Part shown: piece by piece, positions 49,520 to 58,044 of the stretch
How the letters are laid out: each line of letters starts with the position of its first letter
Position numbering within the stretch: the first letter of the stretch is position 1
Origin: Pseudarthrobacter enclensis
GTDB lineage: Bacteria; Actinomycetota; Actinomycetes; Actinomycetales; Micrococcaceae
NCBI RefSeq assembly: GCF_001457025.1
Contig: NZ_KQ758601.1
Location: 62,001-126,000, forward strand
Length of the DNA: 64,000 bases
Reading direction: 5' to 3'
The notes under the pieces: generated by a model
What the model was told of the DNA's origin: nothing
Databases searched by the model: none
The model's input: only the letters and a program-made list of their open reading frames with translations
Made by a program: the position numbers and the translations under genes

Positions 49520-50284
49520 TCACAGGGTGGCGGCTTCCTCCTCCGCCAGCCGGATCAGGCGGAGTTCGTCCTCAACGGCACGGGCGGGCCAGTAGTCCTT
49601 TGCCAGTCCTGACGCCCAGGCCCTGTCAGCGTCCGGGAAGAGTTTGTGCAGCAGCCCCGCCGCCTCAAGCAGCGCGATGAGGGCCAGGGCACGGGTTCTG
49701 CCGGTTCCGGGCAGCCCGTTGCCGGCCTGTGCCGCCGACGCCCCGGCGGGGGTACCGGCGGGGGTTCCGGCCGGTGTTCCGGCCGGTGTTCCGGTTGACG
49801 GCCCATCCGGCACCCGGGTTTCCGGCGACGCGGCGTTCAGCGCGGACGCGAGCCTTTTTAGCAGCGCAGCTTCCGGCGCGTGGTCCCTTTCCGGGTAGCG
49901 GACAGGCCGAAACCGCGCCAGGTGCCGCTCCCCCACATGCTCCACGATGCCCAGGGCCGCCATGCCCTCGTAGATCCGCTGCACCTGTGGACGGCCTTCC
50001 ATGATGGATACCCATCTGGCGGGTGTGTGGGGCCGGGACTTGCCGCGGATCAGTTCCAGTTCCGGTGCAAGGTCATCCCTGGCGGGCGAGCCCGTGGTCC
50101 GGAGGTGCTTGCCCGCCAGTTCAATGGCTCCGGCAAGCTCGAGCTCAGCCAGCACGGCGCCTGCCACCGCTGTCCTCAGGACGAACAGCGGCACCTCGGG
50201 TTTGCCGTCCTTGTCATTCGTTGCCAGGATCAGGAACTCCTGTGGCAGGTTCAGGGCCACTGCGGCGGGTGCTTCCTCGTTCAT
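49520..50284 (-). CDS. GPP34 (GOLPH3/Vps74-like) family protein with TPAG repeats
   Basis: 254 aa. LNLPQEFLILATNDKDGKPEVPLFVLRTAVAGAVLAELELAGAIELAGKHLRTTG and KSRPHTPARWVSIMEGRPQVQRIYEGMAALGIVEH match GPP34, a phosphoinositide-binding family known from eukaryotic Golgi and common in actinobacteria with unknown role. Odd: about residues 160-182 hold four TPAG-type units encoded by 12-bp tandem repeats (49749-49796). The C-terminal segment LLHKLFPDADRAWASGLAKDYWPARAVEDELRLIRL completes the family pattern. Confidence 0.9.
   Translation of the reverse strand: MNEEAPAAVALNLPQEFLILATNDKDGKPEVPLFVLRTAVAGAVLAELELAGAIELAGKHLRTTGSPARDDLAPELELIRGKSRPHTPARWVSIMEGRPQVQRIYEGMAALGIVEHVGERHLARFRPVRYPERDHAPEAALLKRLASALNAASPETRVPDGPSTGTPAGTPAGTPAGTPAGASAAQAGNGLPGTGRTRALALIALLEAAGLLHKLFPDADRAWASGLAKDYWPARAVEDELRLIRLAEEEAATL
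49749..49796 (-). repeat. Four 12-bp tandem repeats inside GPP34 gene
   Basis: The units GGGGTACCGGCG, GGGGTTCCGGCC, GGTGTTCCGGCC and GGTGTTCCGGTT keep the reading frame and encode TPAG repeats. Such in-frame minisatellites can vary in copy number between strains. Confidence 0.8.
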
Positions 50285-50386
50285 AGGGCCATGGTGGACC
50301 TGTTGGACGGGCGCCACCACGGCCATTAGTACCTAGCTGCTGCCCGGCTCCGTCACTCGCCACCGGGCGCCGGTAGATTTGGGGCG

Positions 50387-50860
50387 ATGATACTCATAGA
50401 CCGGGACGATCCCGCGCGCGCCGACATCCGGGACCTCCTGAGTGAGCACCTTGCCGACATGTACGCCACCTCACCGGCTGAGAGCGTCCACGCCCTGGAC
50501 CACTCAGCACTGTCCGTGCCGTCCGTGACGTTCTGGAGTGCGCGGGAGGACGGCAGCCTGCTGGGGTGCGGCGCCCTCAAGCTCCTGGTTCCTCCTGCGG
50601 GCCCCGCTGTGACGGGAGAGATCAAGTCCATGCGGACTGCCGCGCAGGCCCGGGGACGGGGCGTGGCCACGCTCATGCTCGCGAATATCGTGGACCACGC
50701 CCGCGCCCGGAATTTTGAGGCCCTTTACTTGGAAACCGGCACGGAAGACTACTTTGCGCCGGCGCGGCGACTCTACCTGCGCCATGGCTTCACCGAATGC
50801 CCTCCGTTCGGCAACTACCGGCTCGACCCCAACAGCGTGTTCATGGAGCTCCGCCTCTAA
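50387..50860 (+). CDS. GNAT family N-acetyltransferase
   Basis: 157 aa. EIKSMRTAAQARGRGVATLMLANIVDHARARNFEALYLETGTEDYFAPARRLYLRHGFTECPPFGNY contains the acetyl-CoA site (R/QxxGxG/A: QARGRG) and the typical ending of PhnO-like or YhbS-like acetyltransferases. Substrate unknown. Monocistronic. Confidence 0.9.
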   Translation: MILIDRDDPARADIRDLLSEHLADMYATSPAESVHALDHSALSVPSVTFWSAREDGSLLGCGALKLLVPPAGPAVTGEIKSMRTAAQARGRGVATLMLANIVDHARARNFEALYLETGTEDYFAPARRLYLRHGFTECPPFGNYRLDPNSVFMELRL

Positions 50861-50960
50861 CAGACCAAGTCCGATGAACCTGCCCGGTACTTCGCTACGC
50901 AATGGCTTGCCGGCACTCCACGGCTACCAGGCTTGGCGGCTTTGCGAGCCAGGCCGGACT

Positions 50961-52589
50961 TCAGGCGGCCAGGTAGGTGGTGATGATCCGTTCGAGGAGG
51001 CTCAGCTCCGCGTCCGGCTCGGCGGGCCCGACCGGAAAGTCGCCGGTCGAGTTGCCCGGGTGCAGGCCCGTTGATCCGACCGGGCGCAGACCGGTCGGGC
51101 TGTCCAGTGGAAGGCCCGTCGAGTTGTCCGGAAGGCCGGTCGAATTGTCCGGGGACGGGGCTGTCGAACTGGGCTGCTGCAGGCCGGTCGAACTGGCCGG
51201 CCATAATTCCGGCGGGATGATGGGTGGGGTCCGGTCGGGTTGTTCTGCCGGGTAGTGCCTGCCGGTCGGCGAGGTCCAGCCCGGCGGTTCGTCCTTGGTG
51301 GCGGGGGTGGGTGTCCAGCGGCTTTGATGCTTCAGCCGGTGATGTTTCGGGCATACCTGGCCCAGATTACTGACCCCGGTGGCCCCACCATGCTCCCAAG
51401 CGGTCAGATGATCATTCTCGTTATCCGTAGTGTGGTTGCTGCAGCCCGGGAACGTGCACTTACCATCCCGCACCCGCAACCACTTCTTCAGGCCCTCCGG
51501 CAACCGGTAGCTCCTCCGGCCGATCTCCAACGGCGCCCCATCCCGGGGATCCACCAACAACCTGTACAACGACCCCGCACCCTCGCCCACCAGCCTCCGC
51601 GCCACCGACGCCGGAACCGGACCATACCCATCAACCTCGCCCGGCTCATCCGTGACACCCAACGTGGACAGCACCGGGACCACGACCAGCACATCGGCCT
51701 TCGGCGACGGAAGCTTCCGCAGATCAGGGCCCGTCTCACCCAGCAACAGATTGGCACCGACATCGGCCCGCAACTGCGGCAAGGTCCGGACCTCGCCCGG
51801 GCCCTGCAAACCACGCCCGATCGCCGTGGCCTTATTCCAAATGGCGCAGGCAGTACCGCCGGGCAGAAGCAGCGAAATCCGGGCCATCCCATCAGGCTCG
51901 GGCCGGTACTCCATCCGACGGTCCGCCACAGCCAACGCATGCCGGACCTCCAACGTGTCCGGGTACTGACGCTCCCGCCACGACCGGACCTTCCGCCGGA
52001 ACCGCGACGGGACCAACTCCCCCGGCACCGCACCACGGGCCGGGTTGGGCGCCTGCGGGTCGAAAAAGTGCGCCTCCAACGCCGCCACCCGTACCGGATC
52101 CAGTCCGCTGGTTTCATCAGCCAACACCCGCGCATGCTGCCAGGAGATGGTCCCGGCCTGCAACGCATCCAACGCCAACGGCAACGACGTGGTCAACGCG
52201 TGCGCCTCACCCAACAGGTTTGACGCCGCACCCTCACCCACCGTCAACACACCCGCGACCTCAGCCACCAAGCACTTCTCCCGAGCCGACGCCTCAAACG
52301 CACCCGAGACAGGCCCCTCCAACACCTCCGACACCGAAGCATAAGCGGCCACCAAACGAACCTTCACCGCCGCAGCAGCAGCCTCAACCCGCGCCAACAC
52401 CTCCAAACCAGAAAGGCACCGCTCAGCCAAGGCCCCCAAAGGATCACCTTCAGCCGAAACACCTGACCGGCGCCGGGACAAAGGAGGGGTGACGACCTCC
52501 GAAAGCTGGTCAACCAGCCCGGCGACAGACGCAACGGCAGCCGCTACCCCGGCCCCGCCACCCGCATCCACCACCAAACTGGTCTCCAT
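50961..52589 (-). CDS. DUF222/HNH endonuclease family protein, second copy
   Basis: 542 aa from METSLVVDAGGGAG. The DUF222 region (about 40-330: LGEAHALTTSLPLALDALQAGTISWQHARVLADETSGLDPVRVAALEAHFF) is followed by the HNH site CTFPGCSNHTTDNENDHLTAWEHGGATGVSNLGQVCPKHHRLKH. The C-terminus beyond the HNH site carries degenerate STGL-type repeats (about 480-530). Relative of the gene at 1-1420. Such proteins are multicopy in Arthrobacter and mycobacteria (13E12). Endonuclease activity is inferred. Confidence 0.88.
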   Translation of the reverse strand: METSLVVDAGGGAGVAAAVASVAGLVDQLSEVVTPPLSRRRSGVSAEGDPLGALAERCLSGLEVLARVEAAAAAVKVRLVAAYASVSEVLEGPVSGAFEASAREKCLVAEVAGVLTVGEGAASNLLGEAHALTTSLPLALDALQAGTISWQHARVLADETSGLDPVRVAALEAHFFDPQAPNPARGAVPGELVPSRFRRKVRSWRERQYPDTLEVRHALAVADRRMEYRPEPDGMARISLLLPGGTACAIWNKATAIGRGLQGPGEVRTLPQLRADVGANLLLGETGPDLRKLPSPKADVLVVVPVLSTLGVTDEPGEVDGYGPVPASVARRLVGEGAGSLYRLLVDPRDGAPLEIGRRSYRLPEGLKKWLRVRDGKCTFPGCSNHTTDNENDHLTAWEHGGATGVSNLGQVCPKHHRLKHQSRWTPTPATKDEPPGWTSPTGRHYPAEQPDRTPPIIPPELWPASSTGLQQPSSTAPSPDNSTGLPDNSTGLPLDSPTGLRPVGSTGLHPGNSTGDFPVGPAEPDAELSLLERIITTYLAA

Positions 52590-52726
52590 GAACCAAGTCT
52601 CACAGGAGGGTCTGACATTCCAAGCCGCACCTGACCGGGACTCCCCGCGGCTCTCGTACAGGAACCCCACGCTGCCGCGCAACGAAGCTGCGGCATCACA
52701 AAGCCGGAGCCGCCCCAAGGCGGGTT

Positions 52727-52756
52727 GACGACGGCGGGTGGGCGCCCGCCGTCGTC
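52727..52756. repeat. GC-rich hairpin (family copy 6) between divergent genes
   Basis: GACGACGGCGGG pairs over 12 bp with CCCGCCGTCGTC around TGGGCG. It lies between the 5' ends of the DUF222 and DUF6226 genes, so it is not positioned as a terminator for either. Confidence 0.75.
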
Positions 52757-52807
52757 CGTCCCTGAGTGGGACTGCGCCTCCCCGCCTGGCCCCGCTAGGA
52801 TCCCGCC

Positions 52808-53950
52808 ATGGGGGAATTGTTTGAAGGTGCGCCTACTCAACTGCCCGAGCCGATGGCGCTCGGGGTGGCGCTGTACCGGCCGGTTCAGGAGCAGCCTCAG
52901 CCTGTAAGGCACGTGGGCGGCTACGAGCCGTTCATCGAGTTCTGCCGGGGCCTGGGCGTCCAACCTGCGGAACTGGCTGGGGACGCCATCCGCCTGTTGC
53001 GCTTCCTGCGCCAGGCCGCGCCGGGCATCGTCAATGACGGCGCCCTCAAGAATGCGGCAGCGGTATTCGCGGGCAACACCCTGGCCCGGGCGAGGCCGGA
53101 TGCGGAGTGGAAGGCCAATGAGGGCGGCGCGCCCACCGTAGGAACGGAGGAGCTCCAGTTCGAGGTGGACCGTCTCCTGGACGGCCTCAACATCGCCGAC
53201 GACGCGGCGGTCGAGGGGCTGATTGCGAAGGTATCGGACTGGGCCCGGAGCCAACCCGACCCGCCGATGATGCAGCCCCGCCCGACATCCCGGAGCACTG
53301 ACCACTCGTATGTCCGGCCCGCCCTTCCGGTGAATACGTACGACGCGGAAGACGGGACAGCCATTCCGTACGGCCACAGGTGGGGCGAGGACGGCCCTGA
53401 CCCGGACTCCTACAGCGTGACCAGCCATCCGGAACGATTCACGGGGCTGCACCTGGTGGCCCGCGCGCTGATCGATTACCTGGTGGCCGTGTACGACGTG
53501 GAGGTCCTCGAATACAAGGCCTTGGCGGCCGACATGATGATTGAAGCCCGTGACGTGGTGACGGCGGTCAGGCTCACCCCTCGTGCCTCCGATGCTGCGC
53601 CCCTGACATTCATCCTGACCGGTTTTCCGGGCGTTGTGGTGCATGCCGGGGTGCTGCATGACTTCGCGTTCCCGGTGTGCGGCTGCGATGCCTGCGACGA
53701 GACGGTCCTGACACAAGCAGACCGGCTGGAACGCCTGGTCCTCAGCGTGGCGGCCGGCGGGTATGCCGAACGCTACCCCGTGGGCGGGCGGCGCTGGCGT
53801 GAATACGCGTTGACGGCGTTCGACGGGTCCGGCGCGGAAAGCGGCAAAGGCGAGCCCGGCCCCCTCAGCCCGTCCCGGCTTCGCGAGGCCGAGCTCCGGC
53901 TGAGGGACGTCCAGCGCGGCTGGGCGCCCTGGCCGCTGCGGCAGCACTAA
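52808..53950 (+). CDS. DUF6226-like hypothetical protein
   Basis: 380 aa, soluble. The central part (YDAEDGTAIPYGHRWGEDGPDPDSYSVTSHPERFTGLHLVARALIDYLVAVYDVEV) and C-terminal VHAGVLHDFAFPVCGCDACDETVLTQADRLERLVLSVAAGGYAERYPVG match a DUF6226-type family of actinobacteria with a conserved CGCDACDE. Function unknown. The N-terminal third is a separate helical region. Confidence 0.8.
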   Translation: MGELFEGAPTQLPEPMALGVALYRPVQEQPQPVRHVGGYEPFIEFCRGLGVQPAELAGDAIRLLRFLRQAAPGIVNDGALKNAAAVFAGNTLARARPDAEWKANEGGAPTVGTEELQFEVDRLLDGLNIADDAAVEGLIAKVSDWARSQPDPPMMQPRPTSRSTDHSYVRPALPVNTYDAEDGTAIPYGHRWGEDGPDPDSYSVTSHPERFTGLHLVARALIDYLVAVYDVEVLEYKALAADMMIEARDVVTAVRLTPRASDAAPLTFILTGFPGVVVHAGVLHDFAFPVCGCDACDETVLTQADRLERLVLSVAAGGYAERYPVGGRRWREYALTAFDGSGAESGKGEPGPLSPSRLREAELRLRDVQRGWAPWPLRQH

Positions 53951-53974
53951 ACACCAAGAAGCACACCAAGCCCA

Positions 53975-54018
53975 GGAAGCGGACGACGGCGGGCGCCCAC
54001 CCGCCGTCGTACTCTTCC
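53975..54018. terminator. GC-rich hairpin (family copy 7)
   Basis: ACGACGGCGGG (53983) pairs with CCCGCCGTCGT; GGAAG and CTTCC extend the stem beyond a 3x3 mismatch. The loop is CGCCCA. Located after the DUF6226 gene and before the ECF lipoprotein gene. Confidence 0.7.
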
Positions 54019-54110
54019 GTCCCACGGGACCGGGCCACCCGGGTCGGAACCCCGCGTCACACAACGTGACGGCACCTGATTCCGGACAGGCAACGCCCTA
54101 CCCTTGACAC

Positions 54111-54665
54111 GTGACTCTGACTACGAAGCGTGCCGCCGCAAGCTCCCTCGCCGCCGGGCTCCTGTTGACCCTCGCCGCGTGTTCCACGCCGGCCGCGACC
54201 CAGCCCAGCTCATCCGCCCCCGCATCCTCCGCCAGCGCCAGCGCGTCCGCCAGCGCCGACGCCGGCCCCTGCGCCGGTGTGAAAGTCATCGTCGACTCCG
54301 CTTCGCTGAACCAGGCCGCCGCAGACACCTCCGCCTGCGTGCCCGCGGACGGACCCGCCCTGGCGTCGGACGTGCTGGGCAAAGCCGACGTGAAGATCGA
54401 GGGCACCGCCAAGTACCCCACGAGCTTCGCGTGCCGCGTCAACAGCGTGCCCGCCGCGGACTTCGACATCAAGCACAAGGGCGGCACCATCCGCGAAGCG
54501 TGCGATGACAAAAACACCGTCTCCTACTGGGCCCTCTGGGTGAAGCCCGCCAACGGCGACTGGGCGTACGCGCAGGAAGGCCTGGACAGCCTCAAGCTCA
54601 ACCCGGGCGAGAGCCTTGAACTGCTGTACACGGTGGACGGCGAACCCGCAGCACCCGCGGCATGA
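54111..54665 (+). CDS. Lipoprotein linked to an ECF transporter (DUF4430-like)
   Basis: 184 aa from a GTG. Signal LTTKRAAASSLAAGLLLTLAACST with lipobox LAAC (C24), then a Ser/Ala linker. The mature domain (VKVIVDSASLNQAAADTSACVPA, then VSYWALWVKPANGDWAYAQEGLDSLKLNPGESLELLYTVDGE) resembles the DUF4430/transcobalamin-C-terminal-type domain found beside actinobacterial ECF transporters. The conserved Cys pair is present. The ATGA overlap with the transporter (54662) indicates one complex. Binding of a vitamin-like ligand outside the cell is inferred. Confidence 0.8.
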   Translation: MTLTTKRAAASSLAAGLLLTLAACSTPAATQPSSSAPASSASASASASADAGPCAGVKVIVDSASLNQAAADTSACVPADGPALASDVLGKADVKIEGTAKYPTSFACRVNSVPAADFDIKHKGGTIREACDDKNTVSYWALWVKPANGDWAYAQEGLDSLKLNPGESLELLYTVDGEPAAPAA

Positions 54666-57568
54666 CCTTCCGGCCCGCGCCGTTACGCGCAGCGGCGGTC
54701 CTCGCCGCTGTGTTTATCGCGGCGCGGGTCATCTACCGCGTTCTCTTCAACGGGGCGGGCCTCGGTGCCCCGCTCCTGCTCGACCTTCCCCAGCTGCGGC
54801 TGCCGACCCCTTATGCCCATGTGGTCCTCCTCGGCCCGGTCTCGGCGCCCGGGGTCTGGGCGGCGGTCGTTTCAGCGCTCCCCATCGCCGCGACCATCCT
54901 GGCGTTCGGGCTGCTGAACGCGTGGGTGGACGTGGCCCGCGGTTTCGTGCATCTGGCCCGTCGCGGGCCGCTGCAGGGCGTCGCCCGGATGCTGGTGGTG
55001 GCGTGGTCCGCGCTTCCGGCGTTGGCCGACGCCGTCACCTCCGTCCGCCTCGCGTTCCGGCTGCGGGGCGAAAAGTTCGGCCCGCGCGCCCTGGTGCCCA
55101 TCCTCGAACGGACACTGGAGCACGCCGCCAGGGTGGCCGCCGCGCTGGAGCTGCGCGGCTTCGGCAGCAGGGGCGCTCACCGTTCAACGGACGACGACGG
55201 CACTGGCCACACACAGGCTCCGCTCCTGGTGCGCGACGCCAGGTTCCGGATTGGCGACACCGAACTCCGAGTGGCTGACTTTCAGCCGCGGCCCGGGACC
55301 GTGTCCGTGCTGACCGGCCCCACCGGCTCCGGAAAGTCGACTATCCTGCGCGGCATCGCGGGGCTTCTCTCCCACGTGGACGGCGGCAACCTCACCGGCA
55401 CGGTCCGCGTCGCCGGGCTGGACCGGGCAGCGACGCCGCCGCGCGAGACCGCCCGATCGGTCGGCGTCGTGCTGCAGAACCCCCGGGCCGCGTTCGCCAC
55501 CACCCGGGTCCGGGACGAGATCGCCCTCGCCCTGGACCTGCGAGGCGTGGCGGCCGCCGACTCCAAGGCCCGCGTGGCCGAGGTGGCGGAGCGCATCGGG
55601 GTGTCGGCGCTGCTGGACCGGACCATCAGCACCCTCTCGGCGGGTGAGGCGGCGCTGGTGGCCATGGCGGCCGCCGTCGTGGAGCAACCGGCCCTGCTCC
55701 TGGTGGACGAACCCCTGGCGGATCTCGATAAATGGGCCCGCGCCCGCGTGATTGTCGTGCTCCAGGCGCTCGCCCGCGACGCCGGTGTGAGCGTCATCGT
55801 GGCCGAACACCGGGCCGAGGCCCTGGTTTCCATCGCCGACTCCTGGTGGGCCATCCGCGACGGCGCCCTGGTTCCGGGTGCCGCGCCCGCCCCTTCTGCA
55901 CCCGCTGTGGCCGCACCCACCGCTGTTCGTGACACGTCTGCGCCGCCCGTGCTGACCGCCTCGCATCTCTCGGTACACAAGAACGGGAGCCCCTTGGTGC
56001 GGGGCGCGTCAGTGACCCTGTATCCCGGCGAAGTGACGGCGCTGGTGGGACCCAACGGGGCCGGAAAATCCTCTGTGCTGGTGGCCCTCGCCCTGGGCGG
56101 CGGCAAGGGCGTCGAGGGAACGATTGACACGGGAACGGCCGACGGCGGCAGGGTCGCCCTGGTGCCCGACGCCTCCGACGACCTGTTCACCCGGGACACC
56201 GTGGCGGCGGAGCTGCACGCGGCCGAACGCCGCCTGGCCCGACGCAGGGGTGCAGCACCGGTGGCTCCCGGGTTCGCCGCGGCGCACCTGGCCCGGCTGC
56301 GCGGGGAGGCCGGAATTCCGGTCGGGCACGAGCATCCCCGGGACCTTTCAGCCGGGGAACGCCGGATCCTCGCGATTGCGCTGCAGACCCTGGACCAACC
56401 CCGGGTCCTCCTGATTGACGAGCCCACCCGCGGCCTCGATCCTGCGGCCCGCACGGCGGTGGCCAGGGCTTTGCGGGCTGCGGCGGAGGATGGGGCGGCC
56501 ATCCTCATCGCCACCCACGACCTTCCATTCGCCCACGGCCTCGGCGCCCGGATCCTGCCGATGCGGGACGGCGTAGCCCCCGCGGCTGAACCGGAGACTG
56601 CAACTGAGTGTGCCTCACCTCCGCAGCCCATCACCCTGCCCCTGATCGTGGACCGGTTGCCGGACGTGGCCCCGGGCAAGCCGGGCCGAAGGATCCGGCT
56701 GCCCCGTTCCGTTGAGCTCACCTTGCTGGCAGTCGCCAACCTGCTGGCGCTCGGGGCCTTCTGCTGGCCCCTGCTGGCCGCGGCCCTCCCGACGGATGCC
56801 GCCGCAGCGATGCCCTACGCGGCACTGGCCATCGCACCCGTGGCGGCTGTCGCCGTCGTGGTTTCACTGGACGGTTCGGTGCGTTCGGCACACACGGTAG
56901 CGCTGCTCGGAGTGCTGGCGGCCGTGGGGTCGGCGGTGCGGGTGGCGAGTACCGGCGTCGGGGGCGTGGAGGCGGTGTTCATCCTGCTGGTCCTGGCCGG
57001 CCGTGCGTTCGGCGCCCGGTTCGGGCTGCTGCTGGGCACCGCCACGATTGCGTTGTCCAGTGCGCTGTGGGGCGGACTCGGGCCGTGGACGCCGTTCCAG
57101 GTTTTCGCGTGTGCGTGGGTGGGCGCCGGGGCCGGGCTGCTTCCGAAACTGGTGCGCGGCAAGGCCGAGTTGGTGATGCTGGCCGGGTACGGGATCGTGG
57201 CGTCCTACCTGTTCGGGCTGCTCACCAACCTGTGGTTCTGGCCGTTCGCGGTGGGCGCCGGCACGGGCATCTCCTACGAACCGGGCGCGCCGCTGGCCAC
57301 CAACCTGAGCAGCTTCCTGCTGTATTCGCTGCTGACCTCGACGGCCGGGTGGGACACGCTGCGGGCCGTAACCACGGCAGTCGGCGTCGCCGTGGTGGGC
57401 CGGGCGGTCCTGGCCGCGCTGCGCCGGGTCAAGCCGGTGTCGGGTGGAATGGCGGGTCAGGGTAACCGGACTGCGCAGGCCCAGGAGCGGTCGGCTGAAG
57501 AATCGATTAAAGAGCTGCCAGTTCGGAGCGGCCAGTCTTCGGGAGGCAGTCCGGCGAGAAGACCCTGA
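54662..57568 (+). CDS. Single-chain ECF-type vitamin/cobalt transporter (T-A-A-S)
   Basis: 968 aa with all four modules fused. Residues about 1-160: EcfT helices and coupling region (FRLRGEKFGPRALVPIL). ATPase 1: Walker A GPTGSGKST (about 218), signature LSAGEAALVAMAAAV, Walker B LLLVDEPLADLD. ATPase 2: Walker A GPNGAGKSS (about 462), LSAGERRILAIALQ, LLIDEPTRGLD. Residues 680-950: substrate-specific (S) component with six helices (FQVFACAWVGAGAGLLPKLV, NLWFWPFAVGAGTG). Complete ECF systems are usually three or four separate proteins. The nearby B12-dependent metH makes cobalamin a candidate substrate, without proof. Confidence 0.9.
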   Translation: MTFRPAPLRAAAVLAAVFIAARVIYRVLFNGAGLGAPLLLDLPQLRLPTPYAHVVLLGPVSAPGVWAAVVSALPIAATILAFGLLNAWVDVARGFVHLARRGPLQGVARMLVVAWSALPALADAVTSVRLAFRLRGEKFGPRALVPILERTLEHAARVAAALELRGFGSRGAHRSTDDDGTGHTQAPLLVRDARFRIGDTELRVADFQPRPGTVSVLTGPTGSGKSTILRGIAGLLSHVDGGNLTGTVRVAGLDRAATPPRETARSVGVVLQNPRAAFATTRVRDEIALALDLRGVAAADSKARVAEVAERIGVSALLDRTISTLSAGEAALVAMAAAVVEQPALLLVDEPLADLDKWARARVIVVLQALARDAGVSVIVAEHRAEALVSIADSWWAIRDGALVPGAAPAPSAPAVAAPTAVRDTSAPPVLTASHLSVHKNGSPLVRGASVTLYPGEVTALVGPNGAGKSSVLVALALGGGKGVEGTIDTGTADGGRVALVPDASDDLFTRDTVAAELHAAERRLARRRGAAPVAPGFAAAHLARLRGEAGIPVGHEHPRDLSAGERRILAIALQTLDQPRVLLIDEPTRGLDPAARTAVARALRAAAEDGAAILIATHDLPFAHGLGARILPMRDGVAPAAEPETATECASPPQPITLPLIVDRLPDVAPGKPGRRIRLPRSVELTLLAVANLLALGAFCWPLLAAALPTDAAAAMPYAALAIAPVAAVAVVVSLDGSVRSAHTVALLGVLAAVGSAVRVASTGVGGVEAVFILLVLAGRAFGARFGLLLGTATIALSSALWGGLGPWTPFQVFACAWVGAGAGLLPKLVRGKAELVMLAGYGIVASYLFGLLTNLWFWPFAVGAGTGISYEPGAPLATNLSSFLLYSLLTSTAGWDTLRAVTTAVGVAVVGRAVLAALRRVKPVSGGMAGQGNRTAQAQERSAEESIKELPVRSGQSSGGSPARRP

Positions 57569-57773
57569 CCTGGCTGGCCGGGTTGTTCACCAGAGCAGCG
57601 GCCGGCCGGACTGGGCGGCGCTGCAGGTCTCCCCCGCAATTGGGACAGGAACCGTTGGGGAAGCGTTCCACGCACTCAGGGCACCAGGTGCATTCAAAGG
57701 TGCAGATATACGCCTCCGCAGAGGGCGCAATATCCCGGTCGCAGCACTCGCAATTGGGTCTGATCTCAAGCAT
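57507..57773 (-). CDS. DUF1272 zinc-ribbon protein
   Basis: 88 aa. MLEIRPNCECCDRDIAPSAEAYICTFECTWCPECVERFPNGSCPNCGGDL is the DUF1272 pattern with eight cysteines in CxxC pairs, probably binding two zincs. Small cytoplasmic protein of unknown role. Its last 62 nt overlap the ECF transporter stop on the other strand. Confidence 0.88.
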   Translation of the reverse strand: MLEIRPNCECCDRDIAPSAEAYICTFECTWCPECVERFPNGSCPNCGGDLQRRPVRPAAALVNNPASQVRVFSPDCLPKTGRSELAAL

Positions 57774-57832
57774 GGGGAAAGCCTACCCGCGGGAAATGCA
57801 CGCCCGGACCGCCGTACCGTTTTGCACCAGGA

Positions 57833-57872
57833 AAGCGGACGACGGCGGGTGGCCACCCGCCGTCGTCCGCTT
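57833..57872. terminator. GC-rich hairpin (family copy 8)
   Basis: An 18-bp perfect stem, AAGCGGACGACGGCGGGT with its complement, has loop GGCC and is followed by TTCC. It lies downstream of the small membrane protein on the minus strand. Confidence 0.8.
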
Positions 57873-57891
57873 CCTTGGGTGCGGGGCAGCG

Positions 57892-58044
57892 TCAGACGTT
57901 GGCCCTGCGTTTGAACCAGCCCCACACGGCCGTGGCCACAAACAGGATCAGGCCGATGAAGGCCAGCCAGAGCAGGCCCTTGACCACGAAGCCCAGGACG
58001 GAGAGGACGAGCCAGATAATAAGCAAGGTGATGATTATTCCCAT
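57892..58044 (-). CDS. Small hydrophobic membrane protein (50 aa)
   Basis: MGIIITLLIIWLVLSVLGF opens a 50-aa protein with two hydrophobic stretches and a short basic end (WGWFKRRANV). It resembles small membrane proteins common in actinobacteria, some annotated as hydrophobic stress or lysine-poor peptides, but no family is assigned. The family hairpin follows. Confidence 0.65.
   Translation of the reverse strand: MGIIITLLIIWLVLSVLGFVVKGLLWLAFIGLILFVATAVWGWFKRRANV

Noticed and set aside
49749..49796. CRISPR-like array
   Set aside because: Four abutting 12-bp in-frame units without spacers are a coding minisatellite, not a CRISPR.
54000..54110. Possible cobalamin riboswitch before the ECF lipoprotein
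   Set aside because: Too short and no B12 box; only hairpin copy 7 is visible.
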